From NCBI GenBank assembly GCA_001939145.1, contig LSRX01000136.1, positions 458,356-522,355 of the forward strand: 64,000 nt of DNA, read 5' to 3'. Every line of letters begins with the position of its first letter. The first letter of the stretch is position 1. Below are positions 21,078 through 31,700 of the stretch, piece after piece. Made by a program: the position numbers and the translations under genes. This DNA is from Symbiodinium microadriaticum. Its lineage: Eukaryota; Sar; Dinophyceae; Suessiales; Symbiodiniaceae. Under the pieces are notes generated by a model. The model ran no database searches. It was not told the DNA's origin and saw nothing but the letters and a program-made list of their open reading frames with translations.

Positions 21078-22601
21078 TACGAACAGGCTGCCGTTGCCAT
21101 CGTGCCTGAGCTCGGGGCGATCTTGGTAGAGACATCTGCAGCCACAGCCACTTCACAGACGGCCAAGGCTGTAAGAAAGCAGTGCATGGCAAATCGCCTA
21201 GTCGCTTTCCTACTTCTAGGCGCGGACTTCATCTATGAGCCCGCAGAGACTGAGGAGCCAGCTGCCCGGCTCATGCAGGGCCTGGTACGACGGACGTCGG
21301 AAGCGTTTGCGAAAGAGTCTTTCGCACCACGAGCAGAAGATTGCCAGGCTTCTCCCCTGACGTCACGACCGCCACCTGCAACGTCGGTTGGTGAAGGGCG
21401 GCGCACATGGAGGCGTGCTATGGCAGAGATGCCAAGGTCAACAAACGAGCTGACTGAGACCTTAAAGCTCTTCGGCGCCGAAGAGATTTGGGTCCTCTTC
21501 CTCCGCGCGCAGGGCTCCCGAAGCAAGGAAGCGGCGCTCATGGCTTTGGAATTCGAGGTTGCGGCGCTGCATGCTGGAATTCAGCCATCATGCTGGAGGG
21601 AAGTAGCACCCGGGTTGGTGGTGCTTGCAACAAGAGAAGGATCTTTGGAGCAGTCCTTCTTGAGTGCTGCCGGCAGCCTAACCGCGCTTCGAAGGCCGCC
21701 GGTGAGGCTGTCCAAGCATGCGGCGTTCGAAACCTCCCCGGAGCTTGCCGCAGCTGTTGCCGAGTTTTTGGCCTTGCAAGGATGTAGTACTTGGTGGCTG
21801 GAGGTCCTGCTCCGCGAGCCTCCAGTCGATGCCTCGCTGCTGCCCTTGAAACCCTGCCACGGAGCAGACATGGCATTGGACGTAGTTGCTCTCGCTGGGC
21901 CTGACCTAGCCAGGAAGCTTCAACGACAATCTTCGGGGCCAGGGCATGTCCACTTGGTGGCTTTCCAGGCAGGTAGCACTTCTTATTTGGTCGGCCAGGA
22001 GGTTGCAATCGCGAACGGCCCCTGCCTGCCAGCATCGTGGCACCAGATGTGGTCTAGTCGGAACTTCAAGTTTTCCGCGGGGCTTGATTCTTGGGTGGCC
22101 AGCACAGTCATCTCGATCGTTTTGCTGGAGTGCGAGAAGGGCAAGGGATCCAGGGCGTCACGGTCCCTGTTGGATGCCTGCTGTGGAAGTGGTACCCTTG
22201 CAGCTGTTGCCGCAGCCTCGGGCAGGTTTGCCGCTGTCATGGCCAGCGACATAAACTCTGCCTTTGCCGAGCGTGCACAGGAGAACTTCAGGCTGTGCAG
22301 CTTTGGAACAGAGATCCAAGTGTTGATTCATGATGCGACGACCAGCTTTGCAGACTTAGTTGAACAACCCGATGTCGTGGTTGCTAACCCACCATGGGGT
22401 TGGCGCATCGGCTCTGGTTCTGACACTTCGCTGCAGATCATCCGCAACTTGATGCGTGAGTTTCCCGAGGCAGTCATTGCTTTGATTTGCCCGGAGCTCG
22501 TGTCGGATCAGGACGTGCAGCATGCAGGATTTGCACTTCGCTGGAGCTGTACTCTGGGCCAGAGTGCTGTATGGATCCTTTGCCCAGTGCATGCAAAATG
22601 A
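21078..22601 (+). CDS. N6-adenine / guanine-N2 type RNA methyltransferase domain protein, main exon
   Basis: A strong acceptor (CTTCTTCCCGCAG) at 21077 opens a single 1,524-bp exon reading YEQAAVAIVPELG in phase 0; the in-frame stop upstream is at 21039. The C-terminal third is a Rossmann methyltransferase: SAM-binding motif I LLDACCGSGTLAAVAAA (Asp at 22173), acidic loop ASDINSAFAERAQENF, and catalytic motif IV VANPPWGWRIG (NPPW at 22386-22397). The lead-in RNFKFSAGLDSWVASTV resembles RlmL/Trm11/THUMPD-type enzymes that methylate rRNA or tRNA. The N-terminal half (KLFGAEEIWVLFLRAQG...) has no clear family. Stop TGA at 22599. Confidence 0.78.
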   Translation, partial: YEQAAVAIVPELGAILVETSAATATSQTAKAVRKQCMANRLVAFLLLGADFIYEPAETEEPAARLMQGLVRRTSEAFAKESFAPRAEDCQASPLTSRPPPATSVGEGRRTWRRAMAEMPRSTNELTETLKLFGAEEIWVLFLRAQGSRSKEAALMALEFEVAALHAGIQPSCWREVAPGLVVLATREGSLEQSFLSAAGSLTALRRPPVRLSKHAAFETSPELAAAVAEFLALQGCSTWWLEVLLREPPVDASLLPLKPCHGADMALDVVALAGPDLARKLQRQSSGPGHVHLVAFQAGSTSYLVGQEVAIANGPCLPASWHQMWSSRNFKFSAGLDSWVASTVISIVLLECEKGKGSRASRSLLDACCGSGTLAAVAAASGRFAAVMASDINSAFAERAQENFRLCSFGTEIQVLIHDATTSFADLVEQPDVVVANPPWGWRIGSGSDTSLQIIRNLMREFPEAVIALICPELVSDQDVQHAGFALRWSCTLGQSAVWILCPVHAK

Positions 22602-22616
22602 AGCCTAGTTGGCTGT

Positions 22617-22630
22617 GGGGGGGGGGGGGG
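22617..22630. repeat. poly-G run (14 bp)
   Basis: Fourteen consecutive G just after the methyltransferase stop codon. Confidence 0.95.
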
Positions 22631-23018
22631 ACAGTTAGGATTTCATGTTTTGCAGTCGATTTTCGTTGTTACCTTTTCCCAGTCCATGATGTCCATGCAC
22701 ATAGCTGTTTTCGACATCAAAGTAACCCAGCAGCAGCGTGACTTGCCATTCGCATCACGAGACTGCGAACCTGTATTTGTAGGTTGCAAAGAGTCACGAT
22801 TGCAGCATGCAAACAGATCCGTGGCCCTTATCACACACAGTCAAACAGTCAAACAAGGCATCCAACACCGGCAGCTCACGACAATCAGTGCCTGGAGAGT
22901 CCTGGGGAGTGATCTGTAAGACCACACGGAGACAATCGGAGACAGACCTTTGTGACACAGTTGGCCGTGCCTTCAAAACGATGCTCCGGCCATGAAGCTC
23001 CTCTTGTCCTCAGCTCAG

Positions 23019-23050
23019 TGCAGCGAAGCCTCGCTTCTGTGCGCAACTGT
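23019..23050 (+). CDS. D-aminoacyl-tRNA deacylase, N-terminal exon
   Basis: The acceptor CTTGTCCTCAGCTCAG is followed by (x)QRSLASVRNC with a GC donor (GCGCAC). It aligns with the V-Q-R-V-x-x-A-S-V start of DTD enzymes. The initiating Met would lie in a preceding exon or a few bases upstream. Assigned by context with the next exon. Confidence 0.4.
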
Positions 23051-23203
23051 GCGCACAACCGTCAGATCACTGGGCTAAGGCAGAAAGTGAGAAGTGCTGC
23101 AGTGCAGGCAAATCTGCGGGGTGGGAGTGTGAGATGGACACCTCAAGTCTTAGTGACGGCAGGTTTCTAGCATCGAGAGAAGATTCCTCGAGTGCACGCG
23201 CAG

Positions 23204-23262
23204 GTGAATGGCTTGGTCGTCAATCGGATTGGCGTTGGACTTGTGCTATACATTGGTTTCAG
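23204..23262 (+). CDS. D-aminoacyl-tRNA deacylase (DTD), exon 2
   Basis: The acceptor GCACGCGCAG opens VNGLVVNRIGVGLVLYIGF, matching the DTD core x-V-x-G-x-x-V-x-x-I-G-x-G-L-x-V-L-x-G. The exon ends in phase 2 at a GC donor (GCACAA); the next exon completes the Arg codon. DTD removes D-amino acids (and misloaded Gly) from tRNA. The frame runs on past the donor to 23386, but that part does not fit the family. Confidence 0.62.
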
Positions 23263-23412
23263 GCACAACAGGGCAAGCGGCACAGAGGGAGCTTTGCAGT
23301 TGGCTCGCGCGTTGCGTTTGCTATCAATCCCTCAATCTTCATATTCTTCACGGGTTGGATGCGACCTCTCACCAGGGAGGTTTTGATTGATCATGGTCTC
23401 CGAGTCGGTCAG

Positions 23413-23455
23413 GGACGGTGACACTGGCGATGAGCTGAAGACCCTGGCCGCGAAG
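23413..23455 (+). CDS. D-aminoacyl-tRNA deacylase, exon 3
   Basis: The acceptor CGAGTCGGTCAG is followed by one base completing the codon and then DGDTGDELKTLAAK, ending at GTCGGA. DTD proteins have G-D-T-x-x-D/E-L-x-x-L-A-x-K at exactly this point. Confidence 0.62.
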
Positions 23456-23555
23456 GTCGGAAAGCTCCCTTCGCAATAGGAACGCTTGCAGTCCTCCATG
23501 ATTTTGGCAAACCTGCCGCATGTCGTCTGCAGACTCGACTGCACAGGTCGCGAAG

Positions 23556-23582
23556 GTGCAGCTGTGGCCGGATGTGTCGCTT
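23556..23582 (+). CDS. D-aminoacyl-tRNA deacylase, exon 4 (27 bp)
   Basis: The acceptor GGTCGCGAAG, phase-0 VQLWPDVSL and donor GTAGGC fit the L-R-L-W/F-P-D stretch after the A-x-K helix. The S-Q-F-T-L substrate-loop exon and the C-terminus were not found downstream, so the gene is incomplete here or its later exons were missed. Confidence 0.45.
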
Positions 23583-24586
23583 GTAGGCAGGGGCCTTGAG
23601 TCCTAGTCACAGCTGTACAGTATGGCAGGGAGTCAACGAAGGGTTTGGGCTTGGGATGGCTTGGGGCCGTGGTTTCGAGCGTGAGCGCCGAATTTACAAC
23701 CAGAAGAGCGGTTGGGACATGTGGTGATAAGCCACAAGGGCGTGTCCTGCCTCCAGCGTCGGCAAGTGGACATCAGCACTATGAGTGGAGCTGTTTTTAG
23801 CGAGGCATGTTACTCAAAATTGCAACTCTCATCCGGCACCTGCAAGCACGCTAAGTCAAGGCTGAATTCTGGAACCTGTCCAGCTGAGACTGGTTGAAGT
23901 TATTTGGGCAGCAGCCGGTTTCCAAACATCTTGACCAGAAATATGCAAGACAGACAGACATGGTCGTGGACGGTGAGCACATCTAAGAGCTGCGCCTTCA
24001 TTTTAGTCTCAGGTTTCTTGCACATGTTTTGTCCATGTCATTCCATGTCCTGCCTGAATGAGATCTTCCGGCCTACGTTCGCTAGGGCTTGGGCCACTGG
24101 GCCACTGAACAGTTTTGAAGGCAACCCGTGGCTTTGGAACTTGGGCAGCGTGTCAGCAGTCAAACTGGGCAATCGTTCTTTTTAGCAAGCCTTGTACGCA
24201 TAAGCAGCATGCAATAGCAGATCAACTTAGAGCGACCTGGCTTGAGTGGAACTGTTGGAAGTCTTTCTTTGTTCCCCGGTTCTCTACCCAAGCAACGCAT
24301 ACAAGCACCGCTCGGCCATCAGAATAAGCCTGACCCTGAAGACACCTTTTGCTCCCAACAATCCAGGCAGCGATGGCGACAGCAATGCAGATCCGTCCGA
24401 GCCTCAATTCAAGTTTGTAATTCGGTGACAACTTTGTCGCCATGTGGCAAGCATTCATCTTGCGCAAGCGCCCCGGCGCACGCGCGGCGCTGCACACCCG
24501 CTTGGCCACTCGACCACAGATGCGAGAACACACATGTGCAAGGCAGGCAAGCATAAGCATAAAATAGTACCTGCGGGCAGCCACAG
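23583..24586. other. interval without a supported gene
   Basis: Expected to hold the remaining deacylase exons, but no S-Q-F-T-L or N-D-G-P-V motif was seen. A short segment before a GTGAGC donor at 23971 (QTWSWT) is a possible but unproven exon. Confidence 0.4.
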
Positions 24587-24843
24587 ATGTAATGTAATGT
24601 AACGTAATGTAATTGAATGTCGTGTGTGTAATGTAATGTAATGTAATGTAATGTAATGTAATGTAATGTAATGTAATGTAATGTACTGTACTGTACTGTA
24701 CTGTAATGTAATGTAATGTAATGTAATGCAATGCAATGCAATGCAATGCAATGTAATGTAATATAATGTAATGTAATGTAATGTAACGTAATGTAATGTA
24801 ATTATTACATTAGTAATTAATGTAATGTAATTAATGTAATGCA
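24587..24843. repeat. (TGTAA)n pentanucleotide microsatellite
   Basis: About 250 bp of ATGTA/TGTAA units with a central TGTAC variant (24684-24702), a TGCAA variant (24726-24752) and a degenerate A/T-rich end. Long minus-strand frames across it encode only Tyr/Ile/Thr/Leu/His repeats. Confidence 0.95.
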
Positions 24844-25033
24844 ATGTACTTATGTACATACGTATGCACGTACGTATGTACATACGTATGCACGTACTTA
24901 TGTACATACGTATGCACGTACGTATGCACATACGTATGCACGTACGTATGTACGTACGTATGTATGTACGTATGTACGTACGCTTGTATGTATGTATGTA
25001 TGTATGTATGTATGTATGTATGTATGTATGTGT
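24844..25033. repeat. (GTAC/GTAT)n microsatellite
   Basis: Directly follows the pentanucleotide array: mixed ACGTATGT octamers giving way to pure GTAT tetramers at 24987-25030. The octamers are self-complementary and could form hairpins. Confidence 0.93.
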
Positions 25034-26123
25034 TTCTATAGCGGTAGAAGTTGCAGATGCACGATGCCAAGGCATGTGAAGGCCAGACCCTGGATGAACA
25101 CAACTGACAACATTAGCAATACCGACGTCAAGCTTATACATGTCAAATGTCGTCGCGACTGGCACAAACATGCACTAACGAAAGCGCAGGTGTTCTCTTG
25201 GACACCCTTCCGAAGTTGAGGGAAGGGCTGGACTCATCCTCCCCGCCGGGGACCGCCAAGTCGGTACAGTACCCAGTAGCTCGGCAGGCCAAGGCCAAGT
25301 AACATCGTGGACTGTGGCTACGAGGCGGAATAGAAGCAAGCCAGAACCTGATCCGTTTTGTGGTGCTTGCTGGATGGTTGGGAAGGTGCTTGTCGTCCTC
25401 CAGCAGTCGCTTCGCAGTGTCCCCAGCGTTCGGGAACGCAGCTGCTTGGGAGCTGGGACTTTGCAAATTTTGCTCCGTTTCCAAGATGCCACGTTTCCTG
25501 GGCCGCAGCCGTCCCAGCGCGAGGCCTTGATGCGAGATGCCCTGCTTTGCAATTGCACGTTTTCCTGTGCGGCAGCTCTGTCATTTGCCAGGCCATGGAT
25601 GAAACCGAGGCGCAGCTTCTGTTCCAGGAGCGATGCAAGAGCACCGCTCAGGCAGTGAATGGTCCGAACGGCTTTGACCGCAAAGTGCTCAGTCTACGGC
25701 GCTTCCAGCAACCTTCGGGCAGCTCGCTCGACCCGAACTGAAGATTCGCCTTCCGCTTGGTGTAGCCCAACATTACACGGAAAGGGCGCAGGCCACACAG
25801 CACAAGCTGTACTGGTGGTGGCCATACAAACATGCAGTCAAGGTTCTTGGCATGAAATGGCTCGAGGGTTGAATCTTTAGCGGCGTCTCAGATTCGAGCT
25901 GTTGTCCGACGGGCTGCCCAATGCGAAAAACCATTGCTTGCTAGCACCCTTTAGACGGCTTCCGCGTTTGTTCTCGTGCTTCGGCATGCAATCTTTCGAG
26001 ACGAGCAAAGAGAAGCTGACAACACAGACTACAGATGAATGATGATGAGGTATCTGCAAATTATGCGTCTGCAACCTGAAATCGCGAACATCGCCACCTA
26101 TAGGGCCTTTGCTGTCTTCATAG
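25034..26123. other. interval without a supported gene
   Basis: A frame from ATG 25597 (MDETEAQLLFQERCKSTAQ) to a stop at 25739 has some coding character but no splice sites or known family. Confidence 0.4.
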
Positions 26124-26239
26124 AGTCAGAGGAGTTTCTGAAGCAGCTGCGCGTGCGGTACCAGGAGGAGATGGTCGGGGTCCCTGCCAACCATAATCAC
26201 AGCTTTCATGTCGCTTGCATCCTGGGCAAAGTGGCCACA
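26124..26239 (+). CDS. exon of unidentified gene
   Basis: Bounded by TTGCTGTCTTCATAG and GTATGTGTGAG, both strong splice signals. It reads SEEFLKQLRVRYQEEM, then VGVPANHNHSFHVA and CILGKVAT. No family recognised; adjoining exons were not found. Confidence 0.38.
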
Positions 26240-26524
26240 GTATGTGTGAGCTGGAGGTAGTAGGACATTTGGATGTACTTGAGGTGGTGGCAGCGCCCTT
26301 CGGTGAAGGAGTGCGCGTGGAAACTTCGAGTGATGGCCGGGGCCAGAGTCCAGTGCTGTCGCCAGGCTACACATGCAAGTTCTCACAAGTTGAGTGCCGC
26401 CACCACACAGCTTAAGATGCCCCAGAGCTGTCAGACGCCCGATACATAGCCAGCATCATAGAGATGACGGTACACGGCAACAGTTCATAATCAACTTAAG
26501 CACATATCTACTGTCATCTACTCT

Positions 26525-26541
26525 GGTGGTGGTGCTGCTGG

Positions 26542-26600
<59 letters not shown>

Positions 26601-26629
26601 GTGCTGGTGGTGGTGGTGGTGGTGGTGGA
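26525..26629. repeat. GGT / CTG trinucleotide microsatellite
   Basis: GCT/CTG repeats (about 26534-26596) flanked by GGT repeats. Open frames through it give poly-Leu, poly-Val or poly-Ala only. Confidence 0.95.
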
Positions 26630-28301
26630 CACTGTTCCAACCCGGTCAGGCTCAGTCCCTCAGCATTCGTCATTGAGGCGCCGAAACGATTTCCACATGT
26701 CTGGTGAAGGCACTGACCTATGCTTGCCGGGCCTGTGCGTGCCCGCACCGTGTCCAACAAAGCACACACAGCACTGACAGCAAGCGGGTGCCATCCTCCG
26801 GTAGATGGCATATCGCCATTCCCCAATGCCTGGTAACAACCCAACTCAGTGGGACCCGTTGCATCGGGCTTCGAATCTCAACACGAGACTCCAAGACTGC
26901 GAGGCATGGATGCCGAAGCTAGGCTGAGCCACTGGCGGTTTCGACTCGCCCGGATTGCAAACTCCTGCGGTGTGTGAGTCTAACCTGATACTTTGGGCAA
27001 AGACCCAGAAACTGCAACGATCCTGAAACACTAGTGGGAAAGCTTCGAATGAAGTGTATAGAGCACTTCTGTGCTGAGGCACGGGTCTCTTCGATCTCTC
27101 CGTGCTGAATGAGCCCCGTGGACCAGGCTGTAGCCAGTCATAACCGGTGGAAAATCGCTGTATGACACCAGCTGTGTATGGTCGGGTTCGTTTCAAACTG
27201 TCCCGGTTCGCCAGCTCGCGCTGGAAAAGCTGCCGGCCGGCCTCCCGCTCCGGGGAAGACAGCGCAGGCACCGCAGAGGGTCTTTCCAGGTGTGAGCCCA
27301 CCTAAAGGAAGGAAGGGGGGGCTTTGCAACGCTGCAGCATTCAAAATGTGCTCGAAAATGTCCTGTCAACGCCGCACTTGCCAGAATCTCAACTCGACCT
27401 TTGTCTCACAATGACGTTTTCACCAGTAGTCTTGCACGTTCGGAAGAGGCGGGCGGGATCAGCGTGGAGACGGTCAGCAAAGCGCTGCGCAAGCTCGGCC
27501 AGGTGCACAGGCAGGGCGAGCTGCGCATACATGCTTGCCGTCTGTGTTTTGTGGCCAATCCAAAACCGGAGCCCTTTGGAGCAGTTGCCGTTCCATCCTG
27601 CAAAGATTGGAGGAGCAAGCTTGAAAAAACGAGCCGGTGCCCCAGAGAGCAGAGTCTCAGCCAAAGCGAAGACGGATTCGGCAAGACAGTTTCTGTTGCT
27701 GGGGTTTGGGTTTTCCTCAGTCGATTGCAGGTTGAATGCGACAGTTGCACAGCAACGGTGAACTCGAAACGGCTCCACTCCTGTGCCCACGAGTTGTTTC
27801 TTTACTTCCTGGTTGTGTGTGTGTGTGTGTTTGTTTTTGTTGGTGTTTGTTTTTGCATCTGCGGCTGTAGTTCTGCCCTTGACTGTTCCTTCTAGCATTC
27901 GATGTTGAATCTTGAAGCATACTCTCTTTGTCCTGAGGGAGCGCCTCAGCTTTTGTGCCCTTTGTGTAATGCAGTTCCGTCAGAGCTTTACATCGTCTTG
28001 TACACAGGAATTACAAGTTGCAGGCTTCTCCTATCGTGTATACCTCAATGTCAGAGCTGACCACCTGCAGCAGGCACGGAAATAAAACGAAGAGTTTGTG
28101 TTCACTGTACGAAGCCTCACGAGTTCTTGCCTCTTTCATGATTCTGCTGGTGCTCACATTTTGCGGCATGAGGCTCGCAGATTTACATGGCCATGGGCAC
28201 GAAAAAGTTTCGCGACACGCTCGCCGAAGCCACACAGGCGGGCTTGAGAACGTCCAAAAGGTCCCGTGGGGCAGAAACCCTTGCCAGCCGCTTTTCGGAA
28301 G
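26630..28301. other. interval without a supported gene
   Basis: A frame at 27440-27560 (ISVETVSKALRKLGQVHRQG) is coding-like but unbounded and unrecognised. A TG microsatellite lies at 27813-27830. Confidence 0.4.
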
Positions 28302-28400
28302 GACGTCGCCACCGACTTCGCAGAAGCTTTGGATTCAGCTTCGCACTACTTCTCAGAGCGGCAGCAGGAGCAATCTGCAGCTGTGCAATTTTCGTTTCAA
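28302..28400 (+). CDS. exon-like segment upstream of the coiled-coil gene
   Basis: Between GCTTTTCGGAAG and a good donor GTTAGT, in phase 0: DVATDFAEALDSASHYFSER and a Gln-rich tail. It resembles coiled-coil exons of the next gene, yet lies before that gene's signal-peptide exon, so it may belong to another copy. Unassigned. Confidence 0.35.
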
Positions 28401-28695
28401 GTTAGTGCGGCAGACAGGAGCAAATCACAGCCTGGACGGGTTTGGCCGTGTCATCGGCAGCCGAAGAGGCCGAGATGGCTCCAGCAGGAAGCGGCAACAC
28501 GGTTTCATGGCTTCAGCGGAGGGGGACCTGTCCCATGTGCGTCTCTTCTACATTGAATGTTCTTATGTCGTACCTGATAACCACGACTCCGTGCTTCTTC
28601 CAGCCGTTTCGGCTTCAACGTAGAGTTGCGGGCATCGGAGCGATGCCGTGCAGAATGCAGTGGGTGCGAGTGCGAAGCTTAGCGAGCCTGTTGGA

Positions 28696-28782
28696 ATGGC
28701 TCGAATTGACTTCGGTTGGGCAGAGGCTTTGGCGTTGGTCCTTGTCGTCACTGCTAATGGCGCGGCCACACCCGTCCAGAAG
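28696..28782 (+). CDS. coiled-coil gene exon 1: signal peptide
   Basis: The first ATG in this frame. A short polar start is followed by the hydrophobic core ALALVLVVTANGAA, then TPVQK, to GC donor GCAAGG. 29 codons, phase 0. The A-T-P-V-Q-K end is the usual mature N-terminus of the family. Confidence 0.75.
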
Positions 28783-31700
28783 GCAAGGCTCAACAGCGAC
28801 ATCTGCACAGACTGCTCGTCCAACATTACTGTACCAGTAGCATCAACCAAGGCAATCTATGGACAGCTGTACCTTATTCCTCTTGTTTGTCGTGCAGCAG
28901 GTCCTCACGGCCCTGGAGAGTCTTTGGGCTTAATCGCGGATGCAAGCCCGGCGCCCTCCTCGCTCTGGTGAAGTTTCTGTGCTCTCAAGGTATGAAAACC
29001 ACCAAGTCCAAGGCTCGATTTCTTTTCACAATTCATAACACGGTATTTCCTTTCCAATGAGGGTGTTCCGAGATCACGAGCAACAGGAAATGCAGGACGA
29101 GAAACTACAGTTCGCAAAGTTCGAGCAGTCGGCGCCTCATCATCCTTGATAGCTTTGCCTGCTTTCTTCCCAATGGCTCGTCGTTTTATCGTTCACTCAG
29201 CAAGAGTTCTGGCGGCTGCCGACATCGCATTGAGGTTCTGCACCAGCGAGCTGGGCTACAAAAGAGCCGATCTCAAGGAAGCACAACTGCCGCGCAACAC
29301 ACGTGTCAACAGCTGAGCGGCAGATATCTGTCCGGCCAATATGTGGAAGAAACTGCGGGAACAGGGTGAACGACCTTTCGCGCAGGAGCTTTCCAGCAAG
29401 ATCGAGTTGACCAGAGCGGACATTGACAGCTTAGACGCAGAGGTGCAGAATCAAAACAGCTGTAGACCCTGTCGATCAATCCTAGGACTTTAGGCCTGGG
29501 ATGCATCATGTGGCTTCGAGAACGATTTCGCAATTACACATGAACTACTCGATGTGCACGCTACGGCTATCGCACAAACTGTTGGTCTTGAGTGCACCTG
29601 CATACGATTCATGCAGTGCGAGAGACATGGTCCAGGCCTCGCGACTCTCGGAGGAGATTGCCGGCCACGAGGCCTCGGTCGAAAAGCCGAAAAGCCATCT
29701 TTGGGGTTTGAAGCCCTCAGGTTCAGCTTTACCTCAGGTTTTGCCTCCGGTCTACGTTCGCCGTGGTTTGGCCTTCCACGGGCTTCAGAGATCCCTGTGA
29801 CAGCTGCGGAAAATGAACAGGAAATTAGAGCGGGCATGGTAACGATGATGGTGACGGTGATGCGGAGGAGCAATACTGTAGGAGTCGATGACTTGTACTG
29901 TAGCGGAGTGCGGCTGCTGCTGCGGCGGCGGCTGGCGACCAGTACTGTTGAGCTACCGCCGCAATTCGGCCTCCCGTTGCTGTGCGGGCGAGAGTCCAGC
30001 GACACACACACACACACACACACTCTAAAGCCTAAACCTTCAACTTCAGCCCTATAGGCCCTAAACTTGACTTAACCCTGCAATGCGCGGCTCGTTCTAG
30101 CTAGGCGGGAGGCAAAAAAAAGGCCCTAAACCGACGTGACGGCTTGTTTTGTACCCAGAAGCCAGAAATGCTCCTCTTCCAAGTTGAATGATATTGATAA
30201 ACTCCGTCGCATCAGAGTCTGCTCAGGATCTTGGCCTGTGCATTTTTCGAAACCTGTCGTCCGAGCGCAGGCCCATACTGCCAAGCTGGAGAAGAGCAAG
30301 GCCAATGCCACGGAAGCACCGCGACTCAAAAGTCAAAATGCCTGCGCTTCATCTTGGCAGAGACGGTGGCTAAACCTCATCGGAAAGGTTGGATATGCTA
30401 GTACTACCTAGAACTACAGTTACTACAGTATCCGCGACTTGGTGGGATCAGGTCCGTGAGGCTGAAGCAGCCGACTACGACGCCTTGAAGACCGACCTGG
30501 GAGAGTCCGTGACAGCAGCTCACACAGAAGATGCTAAGGGGTATGGGTATAGTGCTACTGCTACGATTACTCTTTGCGTGCGGTGTCGGAGATTGTGACT
30601 ATCACAGGAGCTTCGATGAGCATGAGCAATAGTTCTTACAGCGCAAAGTCTGCCAGAATCACGTTCATTCTGATTAGAATTGAATAGAGTTTCTTGGTAT
30701 TGCGATAGGACGTGAGCCTGTCCTGGTTGGGAGTTCTCGCTTTATGTACAGGCAATTGATGCTGCCCTGAAGACCTTGCAGGAGCAGGCCTTTGCCGAAC
30801 AGCTTCCCAATTCAATACACGTGGGCTTCCGTAAGTATTGAAGCCCAAGCGGAAACGGCATGCAGGACTATGACCGGGAGCAGGTCTTGGTTCAGGCGCA
30901 CGGGGTTCAACCTCTTTCGCCTGGGCAATTGGATTGCGAGAACATCTTCAGCAAGGAGTGCGCAGCCACGGGCAAGAAGTCACAGCTTTACAATCGTATT
31001 CACTGGCAGCCTAGACATATACAGGGCTTAACACCATGTGGCTTGACCCCACCACCCCCACAGCAAGGCTTTGCCGAAACATGCGTTGTTTGGCTGTTCA
31101 CGTCACAGGTGAGACGAATTTGATTTTCTGAAGTGTGTTTATTCGACCACGTAGAGACAAAGCCTCAAGTCCAAGCTCGGAGAGAACATAAATCGGGTTC
31201 TCATTTTCCTGTCCTTCTGTCGCTGTCGCCGCCAAAGCTAGACTTGGTGACGTCACTCCACCTACTTGTAACGGCGACAGGCGGCGACAGCACTTTGTTA
31301 CGGTCAGTTCTTGCCGAGTAGACAGCAAGGAGATCCGAAGGATGCCATGGGAAATTGCCGGGTTGCAGTGCCCCGGGAAGGTGCACCGCGCTGCAGAGCT
31401 CGCACACCTCTCCGAAGAGGACTTGGACAGCTTGTCCAAGGCCGGCCAAAGCAAGTTCGGGTCCGTTGATGTTTTGAGCTACGGTTGAGTCATCCTGCAC
31501 CTTGACAGCAGCATACTTGCCAAGACTGACAGTGCTCTATGTCAGAGAGAAAGGGAGATGGTGTGATTGTTTTTGGTTTGATCTTCCTCGTTTGTTGCTG
31601 CACATGCCGCTCTGATCACCTACGGCTGCCATTCTGCTGCGGACTTTGGACCGTTGCTCCCCCGCCACAGTTGCCCATACCGCTAGTGCAGATGTTGTTG

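Noticed and set aside
24222..25171. Minus-strand frames of 110-238 residues full of Tyr, Ile, Thr and His
   Set aside because: Direct translation of the TGTAA and GTAT microsatellites.
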